Part shown: piece by piece, positions 24,311 through 34,170 of the stretch
Layout: the number at the start of each line of letters is the position of its first letter
Position numbering within the stretch: the first letter of the stretch is position 1
Program-made: the position numbers and the translations under genes
Assembly: GCA_016712405.1 (NCBI GenBank)
Contig: JADJRD010000014.1
Coordinates: forward strand, 806,001-870,000
From: Cellvibrio sp.
GTDB taxonomy: Bacteria > Pseudomonadota > Gammaproteobacteria > Pseudomonadales > Cellvibrionaceae
DNA length: 64,000 nucleotides
Reading direction: 5' to 3'
The notes under the pieces: generated by a model
What the model was told of the DNA's origin: nothing
What the model saw: the letters and a program-made list of their open reading frames with translations, nothing else
The model's database searches: none

Positions 24311-27117
24311 TTATATTGCAGATTCTGTGAGTCCAAAAATTTCATCAATATTTTTATTCTGATGCCAGGTTAATATGTCATCCAAAGCGGAGTAAAGAGA
24401 ATTGATTGCGCTTTTTGCTTCCTCGTGAAGATGTTTTTGGAAAAGTTTATCCAGTAGCCCGCTAATGTATTTCAATCGTGGTACACCACAATAACCACAA
24501 CTGCCGTAAAGTTTGTGAACAATTTCTCCTGCTTCTTCGTAATTTTCTGAAGCCATTGCGTCAATAATTAGTTGCTTTTCTTCAGCAATTCCGGCGATTA
24601 ACATTTTCAACATGTCTCTCGCTAATGCGGGTTTATGGTTGCTCAGTTTTAAGCAAAGCGCGATATCGACCGAGCTGCTTTCAAAATTTGATAGGGTAAT
24701 TCTCTCACTGATTTTGTCTGTGTTTGTCAGGTTGGAATCTGTGCTGCGAAGGGGAATTTCGTTTTTTCCCGAGAGGCTTGCCCATCGATTAATGACATGA
24801 ATCAGTTGCGCTTCGTTGACGGGTTTGCTCAAACAATCATCCATTCCGGCAATTAATAGCTCTGCTTTTTGTTCGGTAATACTGTGTGCTGTCAACGCTA
24901 TGATGGGCGTGCGTAATTTGCCCTTTTCAATTTCCCGAATTCGACGTGTGGCTTCTATACCGTCCATTCCTGGCATTTGGATATCCATGAAAATCACATC
25001 AAATTTTTCTTGCTGGCAGGCTTCTATGGCGTTTGGTCCGCTGTTGGCTTGTCTGACATGGGTATTTAATGCGGTTAACAATTCAGATGTAAATTGAAGA
25101 TTTGCAGGGTTGTCATCCACCAATAGAATGGAGGTTGGTTTGATCGGTACATGTTGATGGCTGGGCTTGGTTTTATCTTCGATCTTGAGTGAATCGCACA
25201 GGAGTTGAAAAAATTCGTGGTGTGCAACAGGTTTATTTAAATAAATGACAGATGAACTATCAGCGAATGATTTAAATAATCGCTGATGGGATGGGGTGCA
25301 GCAGGCAATCAATTGACATCCGAACTCATTTTTTAATTGAGTGGCCAGATTGCTCAATAATACGGGGGGTATTTTTCGTTCGTTAGGTGAAATATCTAAA
25401 ATCATCAGGTCATAGGGCGAGTCATTTTGTCGTGCGATTTTCATTGCAGGAAAACAATCATGAATTGCACTAATTAAATCCGGACTGCTTTGCCATTCAT
25501 TCAAAAGCAAGCGCAGTTGTTCAAGGCAATCTTCGTTTTCACCACAAACCAGTATTTTGTAATCGGCTAAGCTGACGAGTTTATTGATTTCTGGTTGCCT
25601 TTTTTCTATACCAAATCGTGCGGTAAACGTAAAAGTGGATCCCTTATTTTTTTCGCTGATTACGCTAATATTTCCGTGCATTCTTTCAACCAGTTTTTTG
25701 CAAAGCGCTAAACTTAATCCCATGCCTTCGTGTTCGCGGTTGGTGGCACTGTCGAGTTGATTGAATGGGTTGAACAGTTTATTTTGTTCTTCTTCTGTTA
25801 AGCCGGTTCCTTGATCGCTGACTGATATTTGTAAACTAATTTGCGTTTCTAATTTTTCAATGGCATGAATTTTAATTTTAATGTTGCCAAAATGACTGTA
25901 TTTTATGGCGTTAGCCACTAATGCTGAGATGACTTGTTTAAATCGCAAGCCATCGCCCAGAAGGTGTTTTGGAATGCTTGGGTCAATCAGTGTGATAATT
26001 TGCAAATTCTTTTCGTGTGCAGCCGGTGCCAGCGTGTGCGTAACTTCATCAATTAATTTACGTAATGGCAGTAGCGCGTAATCAAGTGTCAGTTTTCCGG
26101 ATTCAATTTTGAAAAGTCCAAGACGCCATTCATCACCGTTTGCAAATGCAAAGCGGAATCGCGAATGGTTTCCAGTTGTTCTTTTTGTTCATCATTCAAG
26201 GGGCTTTTTAAAATTAAATTGATGAAGCCCAAAATGGCATTGAGTGGAGTACGAATTTCATGGCTGGTATTGGCTAAAAATTCGGATTTGATTCGGCTGG
26301 CTTCCAGAGCTTCTTTGCGTGCAATATCCAGTTCAACGTTTTGTGATTCCAACGTTTCCATAGTTTCATTTAAATCATCAATAGCTTGATCAATATGAAT
26401 TTGCATGTCCTCTTGCGCCGCTTTCATGGCATTGGCCATTTGATTAATGGAGGTGGCCAAATGATCAAATTCAGGTAATCCTTGTTCAGCGATACGCGAT
26501 TGCAAATCCCCCTGAGCTAATTTATTAACTTGTTGTTGGATTTCAAGCATGGGGCTTGTAAGGCGTTCATAAAGGCGTATCGAGAAAATTGCCGCAATAA
26601 TTAAACATAAAATCGAGAGCGCAATTGTTAAGACTACAGTTTCATAATTGAAAACCAAATAAGGTGAAGACATCAATTCCATTTCAACCCAGCCGATGGG
26701 ATTTTGATTGTTAATATCAACTAAAGGTTGTGAAAAACGAATACTCCGATAGGTTTCGCGTTTTACTGCTCGGGTGATATTGGGCTCATCCGGATCGGAT
26801 GTCTGCATAAAACTCGGGCCGGCGTGATAGCGAATATTGTTGATTGCATCGTAAGCTTCGACAGCACGAATGTAGGGATCTTCCAGAGAGGCATCAACAA
26901 TATGTTTAACCAGTTCAGTATTTTTGTCTGTTAAGGGTTTGTGTAAAAGGTGGGCAGTTTTATTGACCAGGCTGTGTGCACGCAAATCAATAAATTTATC
27001 CAGTTGTACAAAGCTCAAGTACACCAGTGACGTAGATATCAGCAATATTAAACTGATGGAAGGAATAAAAATCAGGCGTCGAACATCCGCTTTAATGCTG
27101 TGAGGTTTGCCAAACAT
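24311..27117 (-). pseudogene. barA: Hybrid sensor kinase BarA, one frameshift
   Basis: BarA with UvrY/GacA activates the Csr/Rsm small-RNA system. Two frames together give the full protein. The first (27117 to 26089) has a signal anchor, a periplasmic sensor, a second membrane helix near residue 165, HAMP, and HisKA with SHEIRTPLNAILGF, ending VLDFSKLNPEN and a stop. The second (to 24311) has the ATPase domain (GMGLSLALCKKL), a degenerate receiver, a receiver with FDVIFMDIQMPGMDG and an HPt domain with VHKLYGSCGYCG. Adding one G near 26107-26110 yields FSKLESGKLTLDYALLPL and about 935 residues (E. coli BarA: 918). A sequencing error is likely. ATG 27117 follows AAGGA. Confidence 0.85.
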
Positions 27118-27202
27118 AGGGGTTCCTTTTTGAGTTTCATCGCTCTGGGTTCGCAGGTAGAATAGCTGCCCTCTGCACCTGACTGCAATCCGAGATTGAT
27201 TT

Positions 27203-28090
27203 ATGGATTTTCCCACGATTGACGCATTTGTTGGCAATACCCCCTTGGTTCGATTACAGCGATTAGCTGGCAATAGTTCGAATCACCTATTGGTTAAATT
27301 GGAAGGGAATAATCCTGCGGGTTCAGTTAAAGACAGGCCTGCACTTTCTATGTTCCAGCAAGCGGAAGCTCGAGGTGACATTAAACCCGGTGATACCTTG
27401 ATTGAAGCGACCAGTGGTAATACTGGAATTGCACTTGCCATGGTGGCAGCGATCAAAGGTTACAAGATGATTTTGATTATGCCGGACAACAGTACGGCAG
27501 AACGCAAAGCGGCTATGACGGCTTATGGTGCACAACTGATATTAGTGACCAAATTGCAAGGTATGGAAGGTGCGCGTGATCTTGCATTGAAAATGCAGGC
27601 AGAAGGAAAAGGCAAGGTGTTAGATCAGTTTGGTAATGGCGATAATCCTTTGGCACATTATCAAACTACTGGGCCAGAAATCTGGCGGCAAACTCATGGG
27701 CGGATTACCCATTTCATTAGCTCCATGGGGACTACCGGAACCATCATGGGTGTTTCGCGGTTTTTGAAAGAACAAAATCCCGCCATTAAAATTATTGGCC
27801 TGCAACCAGAAGAAGGTGCGCAGATTCCCGGTATTCGCCGTTGGCCGAAGGAGTATTTGCCAAAAATTTATCAGGCTGAACAAGTGGATGAAATTGTGAA
27901 TATGGCACAAGCTGAAGCCGAACAAACAATGCGTGACTTGGCGCAAAAAGAAGGGCTCTTTTGTGGCGTCTCATCTGGTGGTGCTGTGGCGGCAGCATTG
28001 CGCTTAAATCAGCAAGTTGAAAATGCAGTAATAGTGGCGATTATTTGTGATCGTGGTGATCGTTATTTGTCATCAGGATTGTTTAATTAA
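27203..28090 (+). CDS. cysM: Cysteine synthase B
   Basis: CysM makes cysteine (or S-sulfocysteine) from O-acetylserine and sulfide or thiosulfate with pyridoxal phosphate. The 295-residue protein shows the PLP lysine Lys43 in NPAGSVKDRPA, the substrate loop ATSGNTGIALAM, the phosphate loop MGTTGTIMG and a late SSGGAVAA. It is divergent from barA with 85 bases between the starts; this cysM-barA-relA neighbourhood also occurs in Pseudomonas. Confidence 0.94.
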   Translation: MDFPTIDAFVGNTPLVRLQRLAGNSSNHLLVKLEGNNPAGSVKDRPALSMFQQAEARGDIKPGDTLIEATSGNTGIALAMVAAIKGYKMILIMPDNSTAERKAAMTAYGAQLILVTKLQGMEGARDLALKMQAEGKGKVLDQFGNGDNPLAHYQTTGPEIWRQTHGRITHFISSMGTTGTIMGVSRFLKEQNPAIKIIGLQPEEGAQIPGIRRWPKEYLPKIYQAEQVDEIVNMAQAEAEQTMRDLAQKEGLFCGVSSGGAVAAALRLNQQVENAVIVAIICDRGDRYLSSGLFN

Positions 28091-28097
28091 TTAATTT

Positions 28098-28184
28098 CGT
28101 AGGATGCCGTGGAGCGCAGCGATACGCATCAACGGATCTCGAAAAGCATGATGCGTATCGCGTTGCTCCACAGCATCCTACAGA
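28098..28184. repeat. Inverted repeat, GTAGGATG...GCGATACGCATC family
   Basis: Two arms of about 35 bases (28098-28132 and 28149-28184) are near-perfect inverted copies. The left arm reads GTAGGATGCCGTGGAGCGCA then GCGATACGCATC. The right arm is its complement with two or three differences. They flank a 16-base spacer. This motif is a common dispersed hairpin in gammaproteobacterial genomes. It lies between cysM and rlmD and can fold into a long hairpin in the transcript. Confidence 0.85.
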
Positions 28185-28204
28185 AATTTCTAAAGAATTT
28201 TGTA

Positions 28205-29644
28205 ATGAAAAAAACCAGCGGTAGTAAAACCAGTTTCGGTAAAAAACCCACTCGGGATAAAACTGAAAAAAAATCCATGTATGTTGATGATGGTCGTCCG
28301 CGCTTACAGCAACCACGTAAAGAAAAAATCGAGCAACCACTCGATAATATGCGTTTGGGTGAATTGACCATCGAGCGTATGGGGCACGACGGTCGCGGTA
28401 TTGCCTATTGGAATCAAAAAACCTGTTTTGTTGAGGGGGCATTAACAGGTGAAAAAATTACTGCGCGATTAGTCGCTAATCATCCGCGTTACGCAGAAGC
28501 ACGTGTTGATCAGATTGTTGAAGCATCAGTTGATCGCATTCCTGCCGAGTGCCAACACTATGCGCAGTGTGGCGGTTGCCAATTGCAGCATGCACCAGCA
28601 ACAACACAATTAGCGATTAAACAAGCGGCTGTATTTGAACAACTTGAACGTTGGGCTGATGCGAAACCGAAAAAAATTCTCGATCCTATAGTGTCTGCTG
28701 ATTATGGTTATAGGCGCAGTGCGCGCTTGGCGATTGATGAACGCGGTGAAGATTTTTTATTGGGGTTTCGACAAATCAACAGTCATCAATTGGTGAATAT
28801 TGATGAGTGTTCGGTGTTAGTGCCGTCGCTCAGTCAATTGATTAAACCTTTGCGGATGTTGTTAGCTAATCTTTCAACAAAAAATGCAATTTCGCATGTG
28901 GATTTATTGTCGGCGGATAAAACATTCATTGTGTTTCGTCAAATGGAGCCGTTAAATGAAAAGGATTATGAGCAATTGAGGTTTTTTTCAAAAAATCAGA
29001 GTTGTGATGTTTATCTGCAACCCAATAAATCTCCCGAGTTAATCAATTTACAACAGCAGAAAGTTGATCCACGTTTGTTTTATTCGTTGGAAAAGTATCA
29101 ATTAACCATTGGTTTTCATCCCTTGGATTTTATTCAGGTCAATGCAGACGTGAATGAAAAAATGGTACATCAGGCTTTATCTCTTTTAGATTTAAAGCCT
29201 GATGAAACGGTGTTGGATTTATTTTGTGGCATAGGCAACTTCACTTTACCCATCGCCAAACAAGTCAAACGAGTGATTGGAATTGAAGGGCAAGAATCTA
29301 TGGTCTTGCGTGGTCGTGAAAATGCACAGCGTTTAGGTCTTGAAAATATAGAATTTATGGCCGCCGATTTGGAAAAATTAGGTTTACCGCGGTTGCGCCA
29401 GGTCTGTGGAAAATTGGATGCGGTTTTACTTGACCCTCCACGCGATGGAGCTAAGCAGAGTGTGGCGTTGATTGCGCAACTTGCTCCAAAACGAGTAGTC
29501 TATGTCAGTTGTAATCCGGCAACCTTGGCGCGTGATGCCAAAGAATTATTGGCAGCTGGATATCAATTAACTGCGTTGGGAGTAATCGATATGTTTCCGC
29601 AAACCGCACATGTTGAATCTATGGCATTGTTTGTTCGCAAATAA
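28205..29644 (+). CDS. rlmD: 23S rRNA (uracil-1939-C5)-methyltransferase RlmD
   Basis: RlmD methylates U1939 of 23S rRNA with SAM. From ATG 28205 the protein has 479 residues. It has a basic N-terminal tail, a TRAM domain (about 45-105), iron-sulfur cysteines Cys116, Cys122, Cys125 (ECQHYAQCGGCQ) and Cys202 (IDECSVL), and a Rossmann methyltransferase domain with VLDLFCGIGNFTLP. It also has DPPRDGA and the catalytic cysteine in YVSCNPATLARD. An open frame extends upstream to 28109, but that part is encoded by the inverted repeat, so I do not count it. relA follows 49 bases downstream. Confidence 0.93.
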   Translation: MKKTSGSKTSFGKKPTRDKTEKKSMYVDDGRPRLQQPRKEKIEQPLDNMRLGELTIERMGHDGRGIAYWNQKTCFVEGALTGEKITARLVANHPRYAEARVDQIVEASVDRIPAECQHYAQCGGCQLQHAPATTQLAIKQAAVFEQLERWADAKPKKILDPIVSADYGYRRSARLAIDERGEDFLLGFRQINSHQLVNIDECSVLVPSLSQLIKPLRMLLANLSTKNAISHVDLLSADKTFIVFRQMEPLNEKDYEQLRFFSKNQSCDVYLQPNKSPELINLQQQKVDPRLFYSLEKYQLTIGFHPLDFIQVNADVNEKMVHQALSLLDLKPDETVLDLFCGIGNFTLPIAKQVKRVIGIEGQESMVLRGRENAQRLGLENIEFMAADLEKLGLPRLRQVCGKLDAVLLDPPRDGAKQSVALIAQLAPKRVVYVSCNPATLARDAKELLAAGYQLTALGVIDMFPQTAHVESMALFVRK

Positions 29645-29693
29645 AATAAGAAAAAATAGAGAGAAGAATAAAGAGAAATAACTGGAGCGATCA

Positions 29694-31937
29694 ATGGTTA
29701 AAGTTCGTCAGGATCATCCCATAGCAGCAGACGGTCAAGTTGATATAGAAGCATGGATTAATCGCCTTGATCATCTACACAGCCAATCTGATCGGGCGCG
29801 AGTAGATTTGCGTAGAGCAGCTGAGTTAAGTCTATCTCTGGCTATTCTTCAGTCTGAAGATGAAAATAATTGGGGGGATGATTTTTCCTGTTTCAGAATT
29901 GGTTTGGAGATGGCGGAAATCCTGGCTGATTTAAAGTTGGATCAAGAGGCATTAGTCGCCGCTATACTCTATCGCGCTGTTCGCGAAAATAAAATTGCGT
30001 TAGTTGAAATACAAAAACAATTCGGCGACACAGTATCCAAACTCATTAAGGGTGTCTTACGCATGGCGGCTATTAGTTACCAGCGTAAAGAATCTGAACA
30101 GCGTGTATTGGGTAATGAGGCCGAGGTTCAGGCCGAAAAAATTAGAAAAATGTTAGTTGCCATGGTTGATGATGTGCGTGTTGCATTAATCAAGTTGGCG
30201 GAGAGAACCTGCGCAATTCGTGCGGTAAAAAATGCCGATATCAATCGAAAAAAACAAATTGCTACCGAGGTGGCAGATATTTATGCGCCCTTGGCTCACC
30301 GCTTAGGTATTGGTCATATTAAGTGGGAATTGGAAGATCTGGCATTCCGATATTTGCATCCCGAAGAATATAAACATATTGCTCAAATGTTGGATGAGCG
30401 GCGATTGGATCGTCAGCAGTATATTGCCAATTTGTTGGAGTCTTTACGTGAACATTTACGTTGGGCCAATATTGAAGGTGAGGTCACAGGTCGCGCTAAA
30501 CACATCTACAGTATTTGGCGAAAACTGCAGAGAAAGTCGATTCCGTTTTCACAGGTTTACGATGTGCGTGCAGTCAGAATTTTGGTTCCGCAAGTGCGCG
30601 ATTGTTATGCGGTGCTCGGTATAGTGCATAGTTTGTGGCGAAATGTTCCGCATGAATTTGATGATTATATTGCATCACCAAAAGAAAATGGTTATCGCTC
30701 ATTACACACTGCGGTTATCGGCCCTGAAAATAAAGTGTTGGAAGTGCAAATTCGTACGTTTGAAATGCATGAAGAATCCGAATTGGGTGTGTGTGCGCAC
30801 TGGCGTTACAAAGGGACTGATACCGAAGTTGATAAAAGCAGTTATGAACAAAAAATTGCTTGGTTGCGACAAGTATTGGAATGGCATGAAGAACTGGGCG
30901 GCGACAATCAACAACTGCAGGATGATTTCCGCAGTCTGGACCAAGATCGCTTATATGTGTTTACACCCGAAGGTCATGTAGTTGATTTCTCGCGTACGGC
31001 CACGCCTTTGGACTTCGCTTATCGCATTCACACGGATGTAGGGCATCGTTGTCGCGGCGCCAAAGTGAATAACCGAATTGTGCCTCTGAATTATCAATTG
31101 AATAATGCTGATCAAGTTGAAATTTTAACTGGCAAGCGTGATATGCCAAGTCGTGATTGGTTGAATCCAGCATTGGGCTATATCAATACACCTCGCGCAC
31201 GTCAAAAAGTTCAGCAATGGTTTAAGCAGCAAGCGCGTGATCAAAATATCGCTGAAGGACAAGCTTTGCTCGACAGAGAATTTCGTCGATTGGCTTTGTT
31301 GGATTTGGATTTTGAAACTCTGGCAAAAAAATTAAAATTCCAAACGCTGGATGATCTTTACGCGGCTGTTGGTGCCAGTGATATGGGTGTGGGGCAGGTA
31401 TTAAATGCCGCACAAAAAATCGTCGACGAATCCAATCCACAACAACCTTTATTGCCGTTTAAAACCAAAGCGCCGAGCAAGAAAAAGAGTTCAGATTTTT
31501 ATATCGAGGGTGTGGGAAATTTGCTTACACAAATTGCACACTGTTGTAATCCGGTTCCGGGTGATGCCATTGCTGGCTATATTACTTTAGGTAAAGGCGT
31601 TTCAATTCATCGTCAAGACTGTAGCAATTTATTGCAATTACAGACCGATGAACCACAGCGTATTTTAAAAGTGGAATGGGGCGATCAACCACAAAGCACT
31701 TATGCTGTTGAAATCATTATTGAAGCTTATGATCGCTATGGTTTGTTGCGTGACATTACCACCTGTTTTGATAATGAACGTATCAATATCATTGCGTTAA
31801 ATACAATTTCGGATAAACAAAAAAGTACAGTAGATATGCAAGTTACCGGTGAGATTAGAGGCATAGATGAGTTGAGCCGAATTCTTACTAAATTAAATCA
31901 GTTGCCGAATATAGCGTCGGCCAGACGGAAGCATTAA
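29694..31937 (+). CDS. relA: GTP pyrophosphokinase RelA
   Basis: RelA makes (p)ppGpp on stalled ribosomes when uncharged tRNA accumulates. The 747-residue protein has the usual order. It starts with an inactive HD region (about 60-200), in which the HD pair of SpoT is replaced in AAILYRAVREN, so no hydrolase activity is expected. The synthetase domain follows (about 235-390: YDVRAVRILVP, PKENGYRSLHTAV). Then come TGS (RLYVFTPEGHVVDFSRTATPLDFAY, about 420), a cysteine-containing linker (AHCCNPVPGDAI) and ACT at the C-terminus. A good ribosome site (CTGGAG) precedes ATG 29694. Confidence 0.96.
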   Translation: MVKVRQDHPIAADGQVDIEAWINRLDHLHSQSDRARVDLRRAAELSLSLAILQSEDENNWGDDFSCFRIGLEMAEILADLKLDQEALVAAILYRAVRENKIALVEIQKQFGDTVSKLIKGVLRMAAISYQRKESEQRVLGNEAEVQAEKIRKMLVAMVDDVRVALIKLAERTCAIRAVKNADINRKKQIATEVADIYAPLAHRLGIGHIKWELEDLAFRYLHPEEYKHIAQMLDERRLDRQQYIANLLESLREHLRWANIEGEVTGRAKHIYSIWRKLQRKSIPFSQVYDVRAVRILVPQVRDCYAVLGIVHSLWRNVPHEFDDYIASPKENGYRSLHTAVIGPENKVLEVQIRTFEMHEESELGVCAHWRYKGTDTEVDKSSYEQKIAWLRQVLEWHEELGGDNQQLQDDFRSLDQDRLYVFTPEGHVVDFSRTATPLDFAYRIHTDVGHRCRGAKVNNRIVPLNYQLNNADQVEILTGKRDMPSRDWLNPALGYINTPRARQKVQQWFKQQARDQNIAEGQALLDREFRRLALLDLDFETLAKKLKFQTLDDLYAAVGASDMGVGQVLNAAQKIVDESNPQQPLLPFKTKAPSKKKSSDFYIEGVGNLLTQIAHCCNPVPGDAIAGYITLGKGVSIHRQDCSNLLQLQTDEPQRILKVEWGDQPQSTYAVEIIIEAYDRYGLLRDITTCFDNERINIIALNTISDKQKSTVDMQVTGEIRGIDELSRILTKLNQLPNIASARRKH

Positions 31938-31939
31938 GC

Positions 31940-32046
31940 AAACCCCAGCCTACCCCCCCCTTCGTAAGGGGGGGCAGATACCACTCTGCAAAATACTAGG
32001 GAGTAAAATCCCTCCCCCTTGTGGAGGGAGGCTAGGAGGGGGTGCA
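31940..32046. repeat. Palindromic CCCTCC/GGGAGG repeats between relA and mazG
   Basis: Two units are visible. TACCCCCCCCTTCGTAAGGGGG lies near 31951-31972, and TCCCTCCCCCTTGTGGAGGGAGG lies near 32010-32032 with the family tail CTAGGAGGGGGTG. They fill the 141-base gap between relA and mazG. The same family appears at 2019-2245, 49837-49956 and in mutS. Confidence 0.75.
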
Positions 32047-32078
32047 GGGAATTTAAGAAAATCTAATCGAGAACTCCA

Positions 32079-32879
32079 ATGTCATACAGCATCACCGACT
32101 TACTTTATTTAATGCAACGCCTCCGCGATCCACAAACCGGTTGCCCTTGGGATATCACTCAAACCTATGAAACTATTGCACCATCGACATTGGAAGAAGC
32201 TTATGAAGTCGTTGATGCCATCGAGAAAAGCGATTTTGAACATTTAAAAGAAGAGTTGGGCGATCTTTTATTTCAAGTCATTTTTTATAGTCAGCTAGGC
32301 AAAGAAGAAAATCGATTTGAATTTACTGATGTGGTATCGACCTTGGTGGCGAAATTAGTTCGTCGTCACCCCCATGTGTTTCCTGACGGAACATTGCAAT
32401 CGCAAATTGAAAATCGTAAAAACTTGCCAGAAGATGTTAAGGCGCGTTGGGAGGCAATTAAACAAGAGGAGCGTGCAGCCAAGGGGGCGCAGGGTGTATT
32501 GGCGGATGTTCCTCTCAATCTTCCTGCTTTGAGCCGTGCAGCCAAATTACAAAAACGCGCCGCGTCAGTCGGTTTTGATTGGAATGATGTGCAGGGTCCA
32601 ATTGCGAAAGTGCGGGAGGAGTTGATCGAAGTGGAAGCCGCGCTGAGCGAAGAGAATTTGCCAGCAGTTGAAGAGGAATTGGGTGATTTGTTATTTGCGG
32701 TGGTGAATGTTAGCCGTTACTTGAAAATTGATCCTGAGCAGGCATTGCGCAAAGCCAATCTAAAGTTTTCGCAACGTTTTGAATACATTGAAAAAAATAT
32801 AGCTAAGCCACTATCAGCTGCCAATATAGATGAAATGAATCACCTTTGGGATGAGGCTAAAATCAAGCTTATGGTCTAA
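32079..32879 (+). CDS. mazG: Nucleoside triphosphate pyrophosphohydrolase MazG
   Basis: MazG hydrolyses NTPs and dNTPs to the monophosphates and is thought to lower ppGpp effects during starvation. The protein (266 aa) has the two tandem MazG domains of the family. The first shows LRDPQTGCPWDITQTY and EEAYEVVDAIEK with EELGDLLFQVIF. The second repeats EELIEVEAAL and VEEELGDLLFAVVNV. In E. coli the toxin-antitoxin pair mazEF lies between relA and mazG; here only the palindromic repeats do. Confidence 0.95.
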   Translation: MSYSITDLLYLMQRLRDPQTGCPWDITQTYETIAPSTLEEAYEVVDAIEKSDFEHLKEELGDLLFQVIFYSQLGKEENRFEFTDVVSTLVAKLVRRHPHVFPDGTLQSQIENRKNLPEDVKARWEAIKQEERAAKGAQGVLADVPLNLPALSRAAKLQKRAASVGFDWNDVQGPIAKVREELIEVEAALSEENLPAVEEELGDLLFAVVNVSRYLKIDPEQALRKANLKFSQRFEYIEKNIAKPLSAANIDEMNHLWDEAKIKLMV

Positions 32880-32925
32880 GCTGAAACCAATTAGGCCGTA
32901 TGATAATTTTTAAACAGGTAAGCCG

Positions 32926-34170
32926 TTGGACAATCGTGAAGTCAAGCCTGGGTATGTGGATGAGCGGCAGAAAAGCCATAAAATCCCTATATCTGAACTC
33001 AAAATTGGTATGTTTGTATCCAAACTCGATCGAGATTGGATGGATACACCTTTTCTCATGCAAGGTTTCGTAGTCGAAACCCTTGAAGACATAGATCTAG
33101 TCGCCCAATACAGTGAGTATGTGTGGGTAGACAAGCTAACAGTTGAATGGGTGCCCCCCCAATCCAGAGCTGTGGCGAATATGATCAAATCGGCTTCTTA
33201 TAAAAATAAAACTGAAGCTAAACAAGAACATGCTCAAGCGCTATCAACCTATAAACAAGCTCGTCGCCTAACAAAAACCTTATTAGATGATTTGCGTTTC
33301 GGAACTGTGATTGATACGGATCAGGTGAAGGAAACTGTTAACGATTGTGTCGGCAGTGTGTTGCGAAATCCTGATGCCTTGATATGGATGTCGCGAATGC
33401 GTAGTGAGGATGAATATACAGCAGAGCATTGTTTAAATGTGTGTATCTTGGCGATTGCTTTTGGACGTCATTTGGGAATGAGTGAGGCGGATTTACACAA
33501 AGTGGGCATTTGTGGTTTGTTACATGACGTAGGCAAAATGCGAGTGCCACCAGAAATTTTGAATAAACCGGATAAACTGACGGATAAAGAATTTAATATT
33601 ATTAAAGCGCATTCGATACATGGTCGTAATTTGTTGATGTCATCATCTGGATTACCGGATATTGCGATTGATGTTGCTTATAGTCATCACGAAAAAGTCG
33701 ATGGTAGTGGTTATCCTCGTAAATTATCGGCGGCAGGTATTTCAGAATTTGCTCGTATTATCACTATCGTTGACGCCTATGATGCTATGACGGCGCATCG
33801 TTGTTATTCGAGAGCTAAGGCGAGTACAGAAGCGTTAAAAATTATTTTTAAAGATCGCGGCACTCATTTTGATGATCGCTTGGCATTAGAATTTATCAAA
33901 TGTGTTGGTTTGTATCCGCCGGGAACATTGGTGGAATTAATTAATGGCTTCATTGGTATAGTCTTGCAAACCAATCAGAAATTTCGACATTTACCCAAGA
34001 TTATTATTATCAAAAATTTAAATGGCGAATTGAAAAAAGAAATCATTTTAGATTTAGGTGATATTGAAAATCAAAAATTAGATAAAACTTATCTCATTAA
34101 GCGCGCACTCACCGATGGTGAGCACGGCATTAATTTGATGGATTACAAAGAACGTGGTTTAGGTTTTTGA
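32926..34170 (+). CDS. HD-GYP cyclic-di-GMP phosphodiesterase with DUF3391
   Basis: This 414-residue cytoplasmic protein probably degrades cyclic-di-GMP. The N-terminal 120 residues match DUF3391 (HKIPISELKIGMFVSKLD). The HD-GYP domain follows with His200-Asp201 (GLLHDVGKM), HSIHGRNLL, and HHEKVDGSGYPRKL with the GYP triplet at 262-264, all metal and signature residues present. DUF3391-HD-GYP proteins are common in Pseudomonas-like bacteria. The start is TTG at 32926 with AGGTA upstream. Its 3' end overlaps the 3' end of rluE on the other strand by 28 bases. Confidence 0.9.
   Translation: MDNREVKPGYVDERQKSHKIPISELKIGMFVSKLDRDWMDTPFLMQGFVVETLEDIDLVAQYSEYVWVDKLTVEWVPPQSRAVANMIKSASYKNKTEAKQEHAQALSTYKQARRLTKTLLDDLRFGTVIDTDQVKETVNDCVGSVLRNPDALIWMSRMRSEDEYTAEHCLNVCILAIAFGRHLGMSEADLHKVGICGLLHDVGKMRVPPEILNKPDKLTDKEFNIIKAHSIHGRNLLMSSSGLPDIAIDVAYSHHEKVDGSGYPRKLSAAGISEFARIITIVDAYDAMTAHRCYSRAKASTEALKIIFKDRGTHFDDRLALEFIKCVGLYPPGTLVELINGFIGIVLQTNQKFRHLPKIIIIKNLNGELKKEIILDLGDIENQKLDKTYLIKRALTDGEHGINLMDYKERGLGF

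Noticed and set aside
28109..28204. Upstream extension of rlmD by 32 codons
   Set aside because: The extension is encoded by the inverted repeat 28098-28184 and does not match the RlmD N-terminus.
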